A stretch of DNA of 64,000 nt from Pseudomonas sp. (GTDB lineage: Bacteria; Pseudomonadota; Gammaproteobacteria; Pseudomonadales; Pseudomonadaceae), in the NCBI RefSeq assembly GCF_002796985.1, contig NZ_PEKX01000007.1:248001-312000 (forward strand), in the 5' to 3' direction. Of this stretch, positions 41,214-50,856 are shown piece after piece. The first letter of the stretch is position 1. Every line of letters starts with the position of its first letter. The notes beneath the pieces are model-generated. The model was not told where the DNA came from, searched no databases, and was given only the letters and a program-made list of their open reading frames with translations. The position numbers and the translations under genes were made by a program.

Positions 41214-41842
41214 CTACGCCACCGCTGGCCAGCGACCTGCACCTGTGCCTCTGCCACGGCTGCGGCATGGCTTGCGACATCCGCAGCGCCCACCATTGCG
41301 AGCGCTGCGGCGCTGCGCTGCACACGCGCAAGCACGACGCCATCAACCGCGGCTGGGCCTATCTGGTCGCCGCGCTGGTCTTCTATGTGCCGGCGAACCT
41401 ACTGCCGGTCATGCACACGGAAATGCTCGGCCAGGGCATCGACAGCACTATCGGTGGTGGGGTGCTGGAGTTCTGGGAAAGCGGTGCCTGGGACATTGCG
41501 CTGATCATCTTCATCGCCAGCATCGGCGTGCCGGCGATCAAATTCCTGTCCCTGGGACTGCTGCTGTACACCGCTCAGCGCCGCAGCTCCTGGGCTCGCC
41601 GGCAGCGCTCGCAGCTTTATCGTTTCGTCGAGCTGATCGGCTACTGGTCGATGCTCGACGTCATGGTCGTCGCGCTGGTGGCCGCGCTGGTGCAGATGCG
41701 CGAGTTGGGCACCATCGAGCCGCGAGCCGGCATTCTGTTCTTCGGCATGGTGGTGGTGCTCACCATGCTCTCCGCCATGAGTTTCGAACCACGGCACATT
41801 TGGGACGAGGGAGACGCTAGCGATGGCGCAGGACACAACTGA
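41210..41842 (+). CDS. pqiA: PqiA-domain protein (second half)
   Basis: A 210-residue inner-membrane protein. The N-terminal cysteine cluster CLCHGCGMACDIRSAHHCER, then CG, precedes four TM helices, with YVPANLLPVMHTEMLGQGID as a PqiA signature. The start is the ATGA overlap at 41210. Splitting of PqiA into two genes is common in pseudomonads. Its stop overlaps pqiB by 20 bases. Confidence 0.9.
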   Translation: MTTPPLASDLHLCLCHGCGMACDIRSAHHCERCGAALHTRKHDAINRGWAYLVAALVFYVPANLLPVMHTEMLGQGIDSTIGGGVLEFWESGAWDIALIIFIASIGVPAIKFLSLGLLLYTAQRRSSWARRQRSQLYRFVELIGYWSMLDVMVVALVAALVQMRELGTIEPRAGILFFGMVVVLTMLSAMSFEPRHIWDEGDASDGAGHN

Positions 41843-43463
41843 ACGTCATACCCCGGGGCAACCGCAGGTCCACACCCGGCGCTGGAGTGTCTCGCTGGTC
41901 TGGATCGTGCCGATCGTCGCGCTGCTGATCGGCGCTTCGTTGATCGTGCGCAACTGGATGGAACAGGGCCCGACCATCGAGATTTCCTTCAAGACCGGCG
42001 AAGGCCTGGTCGCTCACAAGACGCAAGTGAAGTACCGCAGCGTGGTGATTGGCGAAGTCGAAGCGGTCGAGCTGGCCAAGGACAAGAACAGCGTCAACGC
42101 CAGCATCAAACTCAACAAGGAGGCCGAGTCCTTCGCCACGCAGGGCGCTAAGTTCTGGGTGGTGCGCCCGCGCATCGGCGCCGGCGGCGTGACCGGCGTG
42201 GACACTCTGCTGTCGGGCAACTTCATCGGAGCCGACGCCGGGGAATCGAGTGCCCCGCAGAAGCGCTTCACCGGCCTTGAGGCGCCGCCGCCAGTCACCT
42301 ATGGCGAGAAGGGCAAGAGCTTCGTGCTGCGCGCCGATGACCTGGGCTCGCTGGATATCGGCTCGCCGATCTACTACCGCAAGATCCCGGTCGGGCAGGT
42401 GACCTCCTATGCCTTGCGCAGCGACGGCAAGGGCGTGGACCTGGGCATTTTCGTCGATGCGCCGAACGACGCTTTCGTCACCCGGAACACTCGCTTCTGG
42501 AACGCCAGCGGCGTCGACGTCGACGTGGGCGCCAATGGCTTGAAGGTCAATACCGAATCGCTCTCGGCCCTGCTGGTGGGCGGGCTGGCCTTCGGTACGC
42601 CCGAGGGCAGTGCGGCGGCCGAAGTCGCCAGCGACAACCAGCCGTTTGACCTGTACGCCGACCGCGAGGGCGCCCTGGCGCCTCCGGCTGGCCTGGCGCA
42701 GTACCTGCGGCTGCGCTTCGACCAGTCGATGCGTGGGTTGAGCGTTGGCGCGCCGGTGGAGTTCATGGGCGTGGAGTTCGGCAAGGTGACGGGCATCCAG
42801 CTGGACTACGACGAGAAGCTGCAGAGCTTCCCGGTCCTGGTCGATGCGGTGATCTACCCGCAGCGCTTGGGGCCGGTGCACCAGAAGATGCTGAAGGTTT
42901 TCGACAGCAAGGTAGGCGAAGAGGCCGGCGTCAGCCGGGTCATCAGCAGCTTCGTCGAACACGGTATGCGCGCCCAGGCCCGCAGCGGCAACCTGCTGAC
43001 GGGCCAGCTGTACATCTCCCTGGACTTCTATCCCGATGCGAAGGCCGTGGCGTTCGATGCCAACGCCCGGCCGCTGCTCATTCCCACGGTTCCCAGCAGC
43101 CTGGAGAAGCTCCAGGAGCAGTTGCAGGCGGTGGTGGAGCGTATTCGCAAGTTGCCGCTGGAACGCATCGCCAACAATCTCGACGGCAACCTGCGCGAGT
43201 TGCAGGGGAGCCTCAAGCAGTTCAACGGCCAAACCCTGCCTGCGGTGACCAGTACCTTGAACGAGGTGCGTTCGACGCTGGCCACGGCCAACTCCGCGCT
43301 GGGCGAGAACTCGCCGCAGCGGCAGAAGCTGGGTGACACGCTGAATGAGCTGGACCGCATGTCGCGCTCGCTGCGCGACCTGTCCGATTACCTTGGGCGG
43401 CATCCTGAATCGCTTCTTCGCGGCCGACCCAAGGGCGCGGACGCGGACAACCTGCAACCCTGA
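41823..43463 (+). CDS. pqiB: PqiB, MCE-domain lipid-transport protein
   Basis: A 546-residue protein with one N-terminal TM helix (about 24-42, VSLVWIVPIVALLIGASLIV) and three successive MCE/MlaD domains (about 45-135, 160-250, 285-390; for example GPTIEISFKTGEGLVAHKTQ, LGSLDIGSPIYYRKIPVGQV and SMRGLSVGAPVEFMGVEFGK), then a long coiled-coil C-terminus with LERIANNLDGNLRELQGSLK. In E. coli such proteins form hexameric tunnels spanning the periplasm. Full length and intact. Confidence 0.92.
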   Translation: MAQDTTERHTPGQPQVHTRRWSVSLVWIVPIVALLIGASLIVRNWMEQGPTIEISFKTGEGLVAHKTQVKYRSVVIGEVEAVELAKDKNSVNASIKLNKEAESFATQGAKFWVVRPRIGAGGVTGVDTLLSGNFIGADAGESSAPQKRFTGLEAPPPVTYGEKGKSFVLRADDLGSLDIGSPIYYRKIPVGQVTSYALRSDGKGVDLGIFVDAPNDAFVTRNTRFWNASGVDVDVGANGLKVNTESLSALLVGGLAFGTPEGSAAAEVASDNQPFDLYADREGALAPPAGLAQYLRLRFDQSMRGLSVGAPVEFMGVEFGKVTGIQLDYDEKLQSFPVLVDAVIYPQRLGPVHQKMLKVFDSKVGEEAGVSRVISSFVEHGMRAQARSGNLLTGQLYISLDFYPDAKAVAFDANARPLLIPTVPSSLEKLQEQLQAVVERIRKLPLERIANNLDGNLRELQGSLKQFNGQTLPAVTSTLNEVRSTLATANSALGENSPQRQKLGDTLNELDRMSRSLRDLSDYLGRHPESLLRGRPKGADADNLQP

Positions 43464-43492
43464 GACCGCACTCAATAGAGGAGAGAAAGCCC

Positions 43493-44020
43493 ATGCCGAA
43501 GTTACCCTTGCTGCTCCTGGCAGGACTGTTCCCGCTGCTCGGGGGGTGCAGTAGCGCGCCGATCCAGTATCACACCCTGGTCCCGGCCCAGCCGGGCAGC
43601 CCCGCCAGCGGCAAGGTGCGGGTCGAGCGCGTCACCATGCCGCCCCAGGTGGATCGCTCGCAGATCGTCGTCCGGCAGGGCAGCAGCGGTCTGGCGATCC
43701 TCGAAACCCAATGGTGGGGCGCGCCCCTGGTGGACGAGTTCGGCAATGCCCTGCAGGACCAGCTCGGCGCGCCCAGTGCCGGGGCGGCGCTGTTGCGTGT
43801 GGACGTCCAGCGTTTCGATTCGGTACCGGGAAAATACTCGCTGCTCGAAGCGCAGTGGCGGCTGCAGAAATCGGCCACGGGCCAGCCGCTGATTTGCCGC
43901 AGTAGCCTGCAGACCCAGGCCGACAACAGCGTCGACGGCCTGGTCGCCGCGCATCAGGGCAATCTGCGCCAGCTGGCGGAGCAGGTGGCGCGGGCAAGCG
44001 CCGCGAACGCCTGTCCCTGA
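43493..44020 (+). CDS. pqiC: PqiC lipoprotein
   Basis: A 175-residue outer-membrane lipoprotein. MPKLPLLLLAGLFPLLGGCS has the lipobox LGGC with the lipidated Cys at residue 19. IQYHTLVPAQPG, VERVTMPPQVDRSQIVVRQG and LAEQVARA match the ABC-type/PqiC (DUF330) family. It anchors PqiB to the outer membrane. The ribosome site is GAGGAGAG. It is the last gene of the pqi set. Confidence 0.9.
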   Translation: MPKLPLLLLAGLFPLLGGCSSAPIQYHTLVPAQPGSPASGKVRVERVTMPPQVDRSQIVVRQGSSGLAILETQWWGAPLVDEFGNALQDQLGAPSAGAALLRVDVQRFDSVPGKYSLLEAQWRLQKSATGQPLICRSSLQTQADNSVDGLVAAHQGNLRQLAEQVARASAANACP

Positions 44021-44149
44021 CCTCCAGCGGCAGGGGAGGAAGTCGCCAGGGCAGCGCATCGAAAACGCTCGTTCCCGAACTCGGTTACCCTTGGCAGCAC
44101 TTGCGCCTGTGTCTGGCGCAGGTGAATGCGTTACAGGAGATAACATTCG

Positions 44150-46123
44150 ATGGAGACTTCGTCCCGCCCCCGCAGCACCCTCAACCCACCGGTTTTCTAC
44201 ACCAGCGCCGCCCTGATCTTCCTCCTGGTGCTCTATGCCGTGGTCTTCCAGGCGCAGGCCCAGGCGCAGTTCGACAGCGTCCAGCGCTGGATCTTTGGCA
44301 ACGCCAGCTGGTTCTACATCCTGGCCGTGGCGCTGATCCTGATCAGCGTGGTGTTCCTTGCCATCAGCCGCTACGGCGACATCAAGCTCGGCCCGGACCA
44401 CAGCGAGCCGGAGTACCGCAGCAGCAGCTGGTTCGCCATGCTGTTCTCCGCCGGCATGGGCATCGGCCTGATGTTCTTCGGTGTCGCCGAGCCGGTCATG
44501 CACTTCACCAGCCCGCCGGTGGGCGAAGCCGGCACCGTCGCGGCAGCCCGTGAAGCGATGAAGATCACCTTCTTCCACTGGGGCCTGCACGCCTGGGCGA
44601 TCTACGCCATCGTCGGCCTGATCCTGGCCTATTTCAGCTTCCGCAAAGGCTTGCCACTGACCCTGCGCTCGGCGCTTTACCCGCTGATCGGCGAGCGTAT
44701 CTACGGTCCGATCGGCCACGGCGTGGATGTCTTCGCCATCATCGGCACGGTGTTCGGCGTCGCCACTTCGCTGGGCTACGGTGTGCTGCAGATCAACAGC
44801 GGCTTCCACCACCTGTTCGGTCTGCCGGTGAACGCCACGGTGCAGATCATCCTCATCACCGTCACCTGCGGCCTGGCCACGCTGTCGGTCGCCAGCGGCC
44901 TGGACAAGGGCATCCGCATCCTCTCCGAGCTGAACCTGGCGCTGGCCGTCATCCTCATGCTCTTCGTGCTGCTGCTCGGCCCCACTGTCTTCCTGCTGCA
45001 AACCTACGTGCAGAACACCGGCGCGTATCTCTCGGACATCGTCAACAAGACGTTCAACCTCTACGCCTACCAGCCGACCGACTGGATCGGCGGCTGGACG
45101 CTGCTCTACTGGGGCTGGTGGCTGTCCTGGTCGCCCTTCGTGGGGTTGTTCATCGCGCGCATTTCCCGTGGCCGGACCATCCGCGAATTCGTCTGCGGTG
45201 TGCTCTTCGTGCCGGCCGGCTTCACGCTGCTGTGGATGACCGTGTTTGGCGACTCCGCGATCCACATGATCCTCAACGAAGGCGTGAAGGACCTGGCGGC
45301 GGTGGTGGACCAGGACAGCTCACTGGCGCTGTTCGCCTTCCTCGAGCATTTCCCGCTGTCCAGCGTGGTGTCGATGGTGGCGGTGCTGATGGTGGTGGTG
45401 TTCTTCGTGACGTCTGCCGATTCGGGCGCGCTGGTGGTGGATATGCTGGCCTCCTCGGGGCATTCCCATTCGCCGCTCTGGCAGCGCATCTTCTGGTCGG
45501 TGAGCATCGGCGTGGTCGCCGTGGCGCTGCTGCTGGCCAACGGGCTGAAGGCGCTGCAGACCGCGACCATCGCCAGCGCGCTGCCGTTCTCCATCATCCT
45601 GCTGGCATCGATCTGGGGTTTATTCCGCGCGCTGCACCTGGATGCCACGCGACGCGGCTTGCGCAACCAGGCGCTGCCCGCACCGCGCCACGCGCCGCAT
45701 CACGAAGGCGGTTGGCAGCGCCGCCTGCGCCACATCGCCCTGAAACCACGTCGCGCCCACGTCACCCGGTTCATCACCGAGGTAGTGCGGCCGGCCTGCG
45801 AGGAGGTGGCGACGGAGTTGCGCAAACAGGGCCAGGAAGTCACCGTCGTCGAACTCGACGACGGACGCGTCAGCCTCGACCTGTCGCCTTCGAGCGAAGC
45901 GCATTTCCGCTACGAAGTCCGCCCTCGGGCCTTCACCAGCCCCAGTTTCGTGCTGCTGGAAGAAGAGGAGGGGACGGAGGCGCGCAAGTACTTCCGCGCC
46001 GAAGTGCACCTGCGCGAGGGCGGGCAGGACTACGACATCATGGGCTGGAGCCGTGACGACGTGATCGCCGACATCCTCGATCAGTACGAACGCCACCTGC
46101 ACTACCTGCATGTGGTGCGCTGA
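44150..46123 (+). CDS. BCCT family betaine/choline/carnitine transporter
   Basis: A 657-residue secondary transporter with twelve TM helices. The BCCT signature LLYWGWWLSWSPFVGLFIAR, then ISRGRTIREF, is complete, and GMGIGLMFFGVAEPVMHF forms the helix-3 region with the GxGxGL pattern. The C-terminal about 130 residues form a hydrophilic cytoplasmic domain (ITEVVRPACEEVATELRKQG), as in BetT-type carriers, where it senses osmolality. BetT itself (choline) is the closest type by length; the substrate is unproven. It stands alone and converges on the AspT-like gene. Confidence 0.9.
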   Translation: METSSRPRSTLNPPVFYTSAALIFLLVLYAVVFQAQAQAQFDSVQRWIFGNASWFYILAVALILISVVFLAISRYGDIKLGPDHSEPEYRSSSWFAMLFSAGMGIGLMFFGVAEPVMHFTSPPVGEAGTVAAAREAMKITFFHWGLHAWAIYAIVGLILAYFSFRKGLPLTLRSALYPLIGERIYGPIGHGVDVFAIIGTVFGVATSLGYGVLQINSGFHHLFGLPVNATVQIILITVTCGLATLSVASGLDKGIRILSELNLALAVILMLFVLLLGPTVFLLQTYVQNTGAYLSDIVNKTFNLYAYQPTDWIGGWTLLYWGWWLSWSPFVGLFIARISRGRTIREFVCGVLFVPAGFTLLWMTVFGDSAIHMILNEGVKDLAAVVDQDSSLALFAFLEHFPLSSVVSMVAVLMVVVFFVTSADSGALVVDMLASSGHSHSPLWQRIFWSVSIGVVAVALLLANGLKALQTATIASALPFSIILLASIWGLFRALHLDATRRGLRNQALPAPRHAPHHEGGWQRRLRHIALKPRRAHVTRFITEVVRPACEEVATELRKQGQEVTVVELDDGRVSLDLSPSSEAHFRYEVRPRAFTSPSFVLLEEEEGTEARKYFRAEVHLREGGQDYDIMGWSRDDVIADILDQYERHLHYLHVVR

Positions 46124-46137
46124 AGCAAAAGATCAAG

Positions 46138-46177
46138 CGGCTACCTGGCGGGCAAGCGCATTGCCGTCAGGTAGCCG
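46138..46177. terminator. Hairpin between convergent BCCT and AspT-like genes
   Basis: A ten-bp stem CGGCTACCTG/CAGGTAGCCG with a 20-base loop. The right arm includes the TGA of the minus-strand gene (46167-46169). There is no clear T-run, so it is a likely but unproven shared terminator. Confidence 0.5.
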
Positions 46178-47855
46178 TGATCGCGACGATGATCGGCCCG
46201 CAAACCGCCAACAGCACATTGGAGATGGCGTAGCACACGGTAAAACCAATCACCGGGGTATTGCTGCCGGACTGCTCGATGATCTTGTTCATGGAGGCCG
46301 CTTCGGTCTGCGCCCCGGCCAGGGCGCCGAATAGAATAATCGGGTGCAGCCCCAGCACGTAGCGTCCGAAATACAGCGTCACCAGCGGTGGGATAAGCGT
46401 GACCAGGGCGCCCGACAGCAGTAACGCTGCGCCTTGTTCCTGCATGGCTGCAATCGCGGCTGGGCCGGCGAGCAGGCCCACGACGGCGCCAAATGCTGTC
46501 AGGCCGAACTCGGAAAACGCCCATTGTGCCGCAGGTGGCAATGCCCCCAGCTCCGGGTGCCGTGAGTTGTACCAGCCGATCAACAGGCCGGCCAACAGCA
46601 CGCCCCCACCCACGCCCAGTTCGACGGGGATCATGCCAATGTGGGTGGAGAGCATGCCCACCAGCGAGCCCGCCACCATGCCCAGCGCGTGGATCGCGAT
46701 GTCGCTCTTGTAGTTGCTTACCCGAATGCGCCCGATCTGCGCCGCCAGTGCCTCGACGCTGGCTGTGCGTCCGACCAGCGTGATGACGTCACCACGGCGC
46801 AGGACGGTATGGGGGAGCAAGGGCAACTCCAGACCTTGCCGGCGGATGGTTCGGATGAAGCAGCCCATGCGGTCGGAACCGATCAGCTCCGACTTGATCT
46901 GGTGGATAGTCTTGCCCGCCAGATGGCGGGAAGTCAGGACGATGTCAGCATCGCGAGTCGAAAAGGACATGCACTCCTGATTATCGACTTCAGGTCCGAT
47001 CCACTGGCTCAGTTCCGCCACTGCCTCGCGCAATGCATAGACTCCCAGAATATCGCCAGCAACCAGGCGCAGTTCCGGGTCTCGCTCAAGCACCTGATCG
47101 CCTCGGATGACTCGCTCAATACTCAGTGACGCGTGGAGCTCTTCGATTTCCGCAATTCTCTTCCCGATGATGTCGGCCGCTAGCAGTCGGTGGGCGCGCA
47201 CGACAATACGGGTGTAGGGGATGCTGATGGCATTCTCTTCGCGCTCGATCCCCAGTTGTTGCTCGAGCTCCTTGGCAGCGCTGCGCAAGTCGATGCGCAT
47301 CAGCTTTGGCGCAATGCTACCGACAAAGACAATCAGACCAATCGTGCCGAAGAGGTAGGTGATTGCGTAGGCAACAGCCATATGACTGTTGAGTTGCGCT
47401 TTGCTGGCAGCGTCAAGGCTCAGTTGCGCGATAGCGCTGCTCGCGGTCCCCATGATGGCGGTGTCGGTCAGGGCTCCTGCGCCTAAGCCTGCGGTGAATC
47501 CTGCGTCAAAGTGAAAGATGCTGTACATGGCCAGGATCGTGGCAAGCGCAGTGGCACAAAGAACGACTGACAGCGTGACCAGCTTCAGCGTGCCACGATT
47601 GAGACTGCCGAAGAATTCCGGCCCGCTTTTGAATCCCACTGCATAGATGAACAACGCGAAGAATACGGACTTCAGTTCGTGAGGAATCTCCAGACCGATT
47701 TGGCCAATCAGAAGCCCCATCAATAGCGCTCCGGCGACGGAGCCCAGATGAAACTCGCCTATTCGCACTCTGCCAACCAACACACCAAGGGCAATGGCGA
47801 GGAAAACGGCGATTTCGGGGTTGGCGCGTAATGCGTGTAGAACGTAGTCGACCAT
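46167..47855 (-). CDS. AspT-type aspartate/alanine exchanger family transporter
   Basis: A 562-residue membrane protein with two AspT/YidE-type membrane halves (about 10-170 and 385-560) flanking a cytoplasmic pair of TrkA-C (RCK) domains (about 205-370). Repeat motifs GLGAGALTDTAIMGTASSAI in the first half and LFGALAGAQTEAASMNKIIE in the second are family-specific. Start ATG 47855 behind AAGGAG. The family includes the electrogenic aspartate:alanine antiporter; substrate is not predictable here. Codon use is less GC-biased than its neighbours, and together with the next gene it may have arrived by transfer. Confidence 0.88.
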   Translation of the reverse strand: MVDYVLHALRANPEIAVFLAIALGVLVGRVRIGEFHLGSVAGALLMGLLIGQIGLEIPHELKSVFFALFIYAVGFKSGPEFFGSLNRGTLKLVTLSVVLCATALATILAMYSIFHFDAGFTAGLGAGALTDTAIMGTASSAIAQLSLDAASKAQLNSHMAVAYAITYLFGTIGLIVFVGSIAPKLMRIDLRSAAKELEQQLGIEREENAISIPYTRIVVRAHRLLAADIIGKRIAEIEELHASLSIERVIRGDQVLERDPELRLVAGDILGVYALREAVAELSQWIGPEVDNQECMSFSTRDADIVLTSRHLAGKTIHQIKSELIGSDRMGCFIRTIRRQGLELPLLPHTVLRRGDVITLVGRTASVEALAAQIGRIRVSNYKSDIAIHALGMVAGSLVGMLSTHIGMIPVELGVGGGVLLAGLLIGWYNSRHPELGALPPAAQWAFSEFGLTAFGAVVGLLAGPAAIAAMQEQGAALLLSGALVTLIPPLVTLYFGRYVLGLHPIILFGALAGAQTEAASMNKIIEQSGSNTPVIGFTVCYAISNVLLAVCGPIIVAITAT

Positions 47856-47933
47856 CAACGGATCTCCTTGTCGCATGGGCACACGGTTGAGGTCCTGAAG
47901 TGCATGCAGGGATAGGCGCAGAGTGTTGGCGGG

Positions 47934-48545
47934 TCAGGGGCGGGCGGCTTGAGCCGTCTCGCTCAGATAGGGGGCGGCGAGCTCCAATGCTCCTCGTCCC
48001 CCACGGCGCAGGCATGCCAGCAGCGACAGCCAGGGGATGTCGGTCATCACGACGGCATCGTTCGACAGCAACTGCACTTCTCCTGCCGTGCCACCGGCAG
48101 GGCCACCATCGGGCATGTAGACAAGCAGCCAATCGTCGCGACTTTCCAGGGTTAACCCAAACCGGTAGCCGCTGTCCTGAATGACCATGACGACTCTGGC
48201 GCCTTCAATGTTCTCCATGCCGGTAAAGCGGGCGGTTGCATCTTTCAGCAGTTGATACCCCGGAAGATTTCCGAGGAGCTTGTCCTCAAGCGTTTCCAGT
48301 GCGCGTGATGCCGTCGCAGTCTTTGCCAGCAGCCCTGCCAGGAAGCAAAAAAGTAAAAGAACGAAAATGGCGGCCACCGTCACTGACGTGGCGCCGGCTA
48401 CAGAAAAGCTGTCAAGGATCGGCAGCACTTTCTGTAACGGTCCGCTTAACAAGTGAATGGCCTTTTCGATCAGTACCAGGAGCAGTACCAGGGGAAGGAT
48501 GAATAGCAACCCACCAGCAATGGTTGTCTTGATGAAGCGAAACAT
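47934..48545 (-). CDS. DUF502 family membrane protein
   Basis: A 203-residue inner-membrane protein. Two TM helices (about 7-29 and 53-76), PLQKVLPILDSFSVAGATSV between them, and LGNLPGYQLLKDATARFTGM after them are DUF502 features. The start at 48545 (MFRFIKTTIAGG, preceded by GGAGAGACC) gives the normal family length. The same frame stays open to a GTG at 48902, adding 119 residues unlike DUF502 (see separate entry). It follows the divergent promoter of the DUF1302 gene and lies 78 bp upstream of the AspT-like gene in the same direction. Confidence 0.78.
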   Translation of the reverse strand: MFRFIKTTIAGGLLFILPLVLLLVLIEKAIHLLSGPLQKVLPILDSFSVAGATSVTVAAIFVLLLFCFLAGLLAKTATASRALETLEDKLLGNLPGYQLLKDATARFTGMENIEGARVVMVIQDSGYRFGLTLESRDDWLLVYMPDGGPAGGTAGEVQLLSNDAVVMTDIPWLSLLACLRRGGRGALELAAPYLSETAQAARP

Positions 48546-48902
48546 ACGGTCTCTCCTTGATCGTCCAGACGTACTCGCCTGATTTCGTTGCTCTTCTACT
48601 TCCGCTCTGTACTTGGCCCTGGGGCTTGCTGCCAGCACCTGGACAACGGACTCAAGCGCAGGCAATAGCTTAGACGGGGGGATGAGAAATACTGACCGGA
48701 GCGGCTTGCCGATCACATCAGGCAATGAGCATTTCACGACAAGTTGCTCACTGGAGATGCACTTGAACGGGTAGTCCTGGCCTGCGTTTTCGCGGATCAA
48801 TTCGGTAGTTTTCGTCGCGTCCAACCTCTGCGATTTCAGCCGCTCATACCTAAGTATGATTTTCTGAATCCCTACTTCGTCGCTTACGTGGTGCTCTCGC
48901 AC
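48546..48902 (-). other. In-frame extension upstream of the DUF502 gene, possibly coding
   Basis: The DUF502 frame remains open for 119 more codons to a GTG at 48902. The translation (IQKIILRYERLKSQRLDATK, YPFKCISSEQLVVKCSLPDV, LLPALESVVQVLAASPRAKY) has an amphipathic, protein-like pattern unusual for chance in this frame. Either the protein carries an extra cytoplasmic N-terminal domain or this is the remains of a fused gene. The strong internal ribosome site at 48552-48558 favours translation from 48545 alone. No homologue is recognised. Confidence 0.35.
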
Positions 48903-48944
48903 TGATTAGTTTTCCCGGGCCAATACCAACCACGGGAAAGCCGC

Positions 48945-50840
48945 ATGAAAACAAAAACAGCGCGCGCCGGATTCACCCCTAACGCCCTGGCGCTAGCCAT
49001 TGCACTTGGCTGCGCCGCGCAGGCTCAGGCCGCCACATTCAATATCGGTGAGGTCGAGGGAACGTTCGACTCATCGCTGTCCGTGGGAGCCAGTTGGGCG
49101 CTACGCGGTGGTGATCCCGACCTCATCGGTGTCAACAATGGCGGCAAGGGCTTGTCGCAGACCACCGATGATGGCCACCTCAACTTCAAGAAGGGCAAGA
49201 CCTTCTCGAAGATCTTCAAGGGTATCCACGATCTCGAGCTCAAGTACGAAGACACCGGCGTGTTCCTGCGTGGCAAGTACTGGTACGACTTTGAGCTCAA
49301 GGATGAAAGCCGGCCGTTCAAGGATATCGACGACAGCGGGCGCAAAGAGGGTGCGAAGTCCGCGGGCGCCCAGATGCTGGACGCTTTCGTCTACCACAAC
49401 TACACGATTGCCAATCAGCCGGGGTCGGTTCGTCTGGGCAAGCAGGTGGTGAGCTGGGGGGAGAGCACCTTCATCCTGAACAGCATCAACTCGGTCAACC
49501 CGATCGACGTTGCCGCGTTTCGCCGCCCGGGGGCCGAGATCAAGGAAGGCCTGATCCCGGTGAACATGTTCTACGTATCGCAGAGCCTGACGGACAGCCT
49601 CTCGGCAGAAGCCTTCTACCAGCTGGAGTGGGATCAGACGGTCGTCGACAACTGCGGCACCTTCTTCTCCCAGGCCGATGTGGTGGCGGACGGTTGCAGC
49701 AACAATCTGCGCCTGCTCACCAACAACCTTGCGGCCGGCAAGGCAATCAATGCCGCGTTGCCGGGGACCAGTCTGGATATCGACCAGAACAGCGAAGGCA
49801 CCCTGGTTCGCCGTGGAGCGGATCGCGATGCCCGCGATAGCGGTCAGTGGGGCCTGGCGCTGCGCTACATGTTCGATCCGCTGAACACCGAGTTTGGTGG
49901 GTACTTCATCAACTACCACAGCCGCGCCCCCTTCCTTAGCGTCACGGCGCCCTCGCAAAGCGTCTACAACGTGGCAGGACGCACTGGCGCGGCGGCTCCT
50001 CTGGTCGTTGCGGGGAACTCCGGCTACTTCATGGAGTACCCGGAGGATATCCATCTCTATGGCCTGAGCTTCTCCACGACGCTGCCGACAGGCACGGCCT
50101 GGAGTGGCGAGGTGAGCTACCGCCCGAACGCCCCTGTCCAGCTCAGTACGACTGACCTGTTGTTCTCCGGGGTAGGTCCACTGGCCGCCATCAACCCGGC
50201 CGCGTATGCGGCATTCGGTAATGCCTCGGTGCTCCAGGCGACTCCCGGCGGTGACCTGCACGGCTATCGCCGCAAGGAAATCACCCAGTTCCAGACGACC
50301 CTGACGCACTTCTTCGACCAGGTCATGGGCGCCGAGCGCCTGACGCTCGTTGGCGAGGTGGGCGTGGTGCATGTCGGCGGGTTGGAATCGACCAGTGATG
50401 CCCGTTATGGTCGCGACCCGGTCTATGGGCCAGGGCCGTTGCCCGCCACCGGATCAGTCAACACCTGCCGCGCGCTGAACCAGACCACCATCGCCGGCGC
50501 GGTGGGCAACAACGACTACTCCAACCTCACCTCGAACTGTGTCAATGACGGTTACGTCACCGCCACCTCCTGGGGATACCGCGCCCGCGCGATCTGGGAC
50601 TACAACAGCGTCTTCGCCGGAGTGAACCTGCGCCCGAACATCAGTTGGTCGCACGACGTCAACGGTTACGGTCCCAACGGCCTGTTCAACGAAGGCAGCA
50701 AGGCCGTCAGCTTCGGTCTGGATGCGGACTACGCCAACACCTACACCACCAGTCTTTCCTACACCGACTTCTTTGGCGGCGACTTCAACACGTCGGTCGA
50801 CAGAGACTTCGTCGCACTCAGTTTTGGCGTGAACTTCTAA
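48945..50840 (+). CDS. DUF1302 outer-membrane-type protein
   Basis: A 631-residue exported protein: signal peptide to about residue 27 (cleavage after AQA), then a beta-rich body with alternating aromatic strands and a C-terminal FVALSFGVNF ending in Phe, typical for outer-membrane barrels. GEVEGTFDSSLSVGASWALR and the SKIFKGIHDLELKYEDTGVF region are DUF1302 signatures. Such proteins occur with DUF1329 genes in steroid, terpenoid and alkane-type catabolic clusters and may import hydrophobic compounds. It lies 16 bp before the DUF1329 gene. Confidence 0.9.
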   Translation: MKTKTARAGFTPNALALAIALGCAAQAQAATFNIGEVEGTFDSSLSVGASWALRGGDPDLIGVNNGGKGLSQTTDDGHLNFKKGKTFSKIFKGIHDLELKYEDTGVFLRGKYWYDFELKDESRPFKDIDDSGRKEGAKSAGAQMLDAFVYHNYTIANQPGSVRLGKQVVSWGESTFILNSINSVNPIDVAAFRRPGAEIKEGLIPVNMFYVSQSLTDSLSAEAFYQLEWDQTVVDNCGTFFSQADVVADGCSNNLRLLTNNLAAGKAINAALPGTSLDIDQNSEGTLVRRGADRDARDSGQWGLALRYMFDPLNTEFGGYFINYHSRAPFLSVTAPSQSVYNVAGRTGAAAPLVVAGNSGYFMEYPEDIHLYGLSFSTTLPTGTAWSGEVSYRPNAPVQLSTTDLLFSGVGPLAAINPAAYAAFGNASVLQATPGGDLHGYRRKEITQFQTTLTHFFDQVMGAERLTLVGEVGVVHVGGLESTSDARYGRDPVYGPGPLPATGSVNTCRALNQTTIAGAVGNNDYSNLTSNCVNDGYVTATSWGYRARAIWDYNSVFAGVNLRPNISWSHDVNGYGPNGLFNEGSKAVSFGLDADYANTYTTSLSYTDFFGGDFNTSVDRDFVALSFGVNF

Positions 50841-50856
50841 CGCAGGGGACTCCGCA

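Noticed and set aside
43502..45265. A 587-codon minus-strand frame over pqiC and the BCCT gene
   Set aside because: Its Asp/His/Gln-rich content is the typical shadow of hydrophobic transporter codons; the plus strand is well supported.
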